Shown here: piece after piece, positions 63,101-64,000 of the stretch
How positions within the stretch are numbered: the stretch's first letter is position 1
Layout of the letters: each line of letters opens with the position of its first letter
DNA from: Ignavibacteriota bacterium
Lineage (GTDB): Bacteria; Bacteroidota; Ignavibacteria; Ignavibacteriales; Ignavibacteriaceae
Length of the DNA stretch: 64,000 nucleotides
Direction: 5' to 3'
Assembly: GCA_013285425.1 (NCBI GenBank)
Contig: CP053447.1
Coordinates: 3,416,001 to 3,480,000 of the forward strand
Program-made: the position numbers and the translations under genes
The notes under the pieces: model-generated
Database searches by the model: none
Told to the model about the DNA's origin: nothing
What the model saw: the letters and a program-made list of their open reading frames with translations, nothing else

Positions 63101-64000
63101 TTAATAAACACTGCAGATTAGACCTTTAAGATACAGACTCTCCGGAAAGCTTGTTAAGATAGCATGATCAGGAGATTGTGTAAGAATCCTTATTGTCTTA
63201 ACATTTTTTTCTGAATCTAATGCAGCATCAGATATAATTTTACCGAACAGTTCTGTAGTTATATGTCCCGAACAGGAAAAAGTAAACAGAATACCATTTT
63301 GAGTTAATAACTTGATAGCTAATAAATTAATATCTTTATAACCACGACTTGCTTTTTCAATTTGACTTACCGATTCAGCAAATTTAGGAGGATCAAGAAT
63401 TATTAAATCAAACTGCTGATTTGTATCTCTAAGCTTTCTTAGGTATTTAAATACATCGTCGCATACATTTTCAAATTGACTGTTTGTGATATCATTAGCG
63501 ATTAAATTTCTTTCGGCAGCTCTAAGCAAATCTTCGGAGGAATCGACATTAGTAACTTTGGCAGCACCTGATTTAAGTGCATAAACAGAAAACGCACCTG
63601 TAAAGGAAAAGCAATTCAGAATATTTTTATCTTTTACGAACTCACTTAAGATTTTTCGGTTTTCCCGCTGATCCAGATAAAAGCCGGTTTTATGACCATT
63701 AATAATATCAACAAAAAACTTGTTATTGTTCTCGGTGATTTCAATTAAAGGGTCAGGATGCCTGCCGGATAAAACTCCTTTGATCTTTTGTAATCCTTCC
63801 TTCTCTCTAACATCAACATCGGATCTTTCATAAATACCTGAAGGATTAATCAGCTCTGTTAAACTGTTTACAACAGTATTTTTCCAATATTCAGCTCCTG
63901 CTGATAGGAATTGACAAACCAGATAATCAGAATATTTATCAACAATAATTCCGGGAAGGTTATCACTTTCAGCATTAATTAATCTATATGCATTGGTTGA
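63101..64000 (-). CDS. Class I rRNA methyltransferase, RlmI-like (N-terminus cut by window edge)
   Basis: The frame is open to the window edge, with 299 residues seen and the N-terminal PUA-like part missing. Visible are DNLPGIIVDKYSDYLVCQFL, NGHKTGFYLDQRENR, the S-adenosylmethionine motif ILNCFSFTGAFSVYALKSGA and the catalytic-type motif FDLIILDPPKFA, and SCSGHIT near the C-terminus with the Cys that RlmI-type enzymes use. E. coli RlmI methylates C5 of C1962 in 23S rRNA; this protein probably does the same or an equivalent cytosine. A real upstream start lies beyond 64000. Confidence 0.93.
   Translation of the reverse strand, partial: STNAYRLINAESDNLPGIIVDKYSDYLVCQFLSAGAEYWKNTVVNSLTELINPSGIYERSDVDVREKEGLQKIKGVLSGRHPDPLIEITENNNKFFVDIINGHKTGFYLDQRENRKILSEFVKDKNILNCFSFTGAFSVYALKSGAAKVTNVDSSEDLLRAAERNLIANDITNSQFENVCDDVFKYLRKLRDTNQQFDLIILDPPKFAESVSQIEKASRGYKDINLLAIKLLTQNGILFTFSCSGHITTELFGKIISDAALDSEKNVKTIRILTQSPDHAILTSFPESLYLKGLICSVY

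Overview
The window is about one third GC and reads as a chromosome segment of a free-living Bacteroidota/Chlorobi-group bacterium, most likely an Ignavibacteria-type organism. The evidence is a type IX secretion sorting domain with the NYPNPFNPST signature, a DUF5686-type outer-membrane protein, promoters of the Bacteroidota form (TTG, about 19-20 bases, then TAnnTTTG), a mostly weak Shine-Dalgarno usage, and a pilus machine next to hybrid kinases. The phylum call is an inference from these markers.

Layout. Bases 1-9250 hold a truncated MscS channel, transketolase, a heme-binding protein, small membrane and exported proteins, a structured small RNA on the minus strand (about 7226-7317), an esterase and a PAP2-type membrane protein. 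Bases 9399-24400 hold a 1176-residue coiled-coil protein, a DUF5686 protein, an exported protein whose signal peptide is split by a one-base frameshift, a HAD phosphatase, a GNAT protein, prolyl oligopeptidase, an M14 peptidase, a T9SS-sorted beta-propeller protein and an ATP-grasp enzyme. Bases 24500-29300 are metabolic and translation genes: a tyrosine phenol-lyase-type lyase, pyrimidine-nucleoside phosphorylase and aspS. Just after aspS sits a toxin-antitoxin pair whose toxin has a stop codon, followed by a second, orphan copy of the last 82 bases of aspS.

Bases 30600-41000 are a cluster of multi-spanning GT-C-like glycosyltransferases (two TMTC-like with TPR tails, one frameshifted in an eight-base homopolymer), interrupted by an IS256-family element. 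They lie beside a small pilin-like gene (41585) and a type IV pilus / type II secretion machine: PilC/GspF, PilB/GspE, PilT, a PilM-PilN fusion, PilO and a secretin. This is followed by two-component genes: a lone receiver, a triple-receiver hybrid kinase, a receiver fused to a histidine-kinase dimerisation domain without ATPase, a hybrid kinase, and a sigma-54 activator. A sigma-54-like -24 box in front of the pilin gene suggests a regulatory link, which is unproven. The right end has tRNA-Lys, small membrane proteins, an H-type lectin domain protein and a truncated RlmI-like methyltransferase.

The most interesting part is 38.8-46.3 kb. About fifteen copies of a roughly 74-base double-palindrome repeat lie in tandem arrays, all in one orientation. 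A small GIY-YIG endonuclease gene sits exactly between the two palindromic halves of one unit, so the common repeat looks like a gene-less derivative of a GIY-YIG element, comparable in logic to REP/RAYT systems. An IS110-family element has inserted inside one repeat unit, and its upstream region can be read as a bridge RNA: two loops carry guide words that match the repeat (target) and the element ends (donor), all sharing the same GA/TC core.
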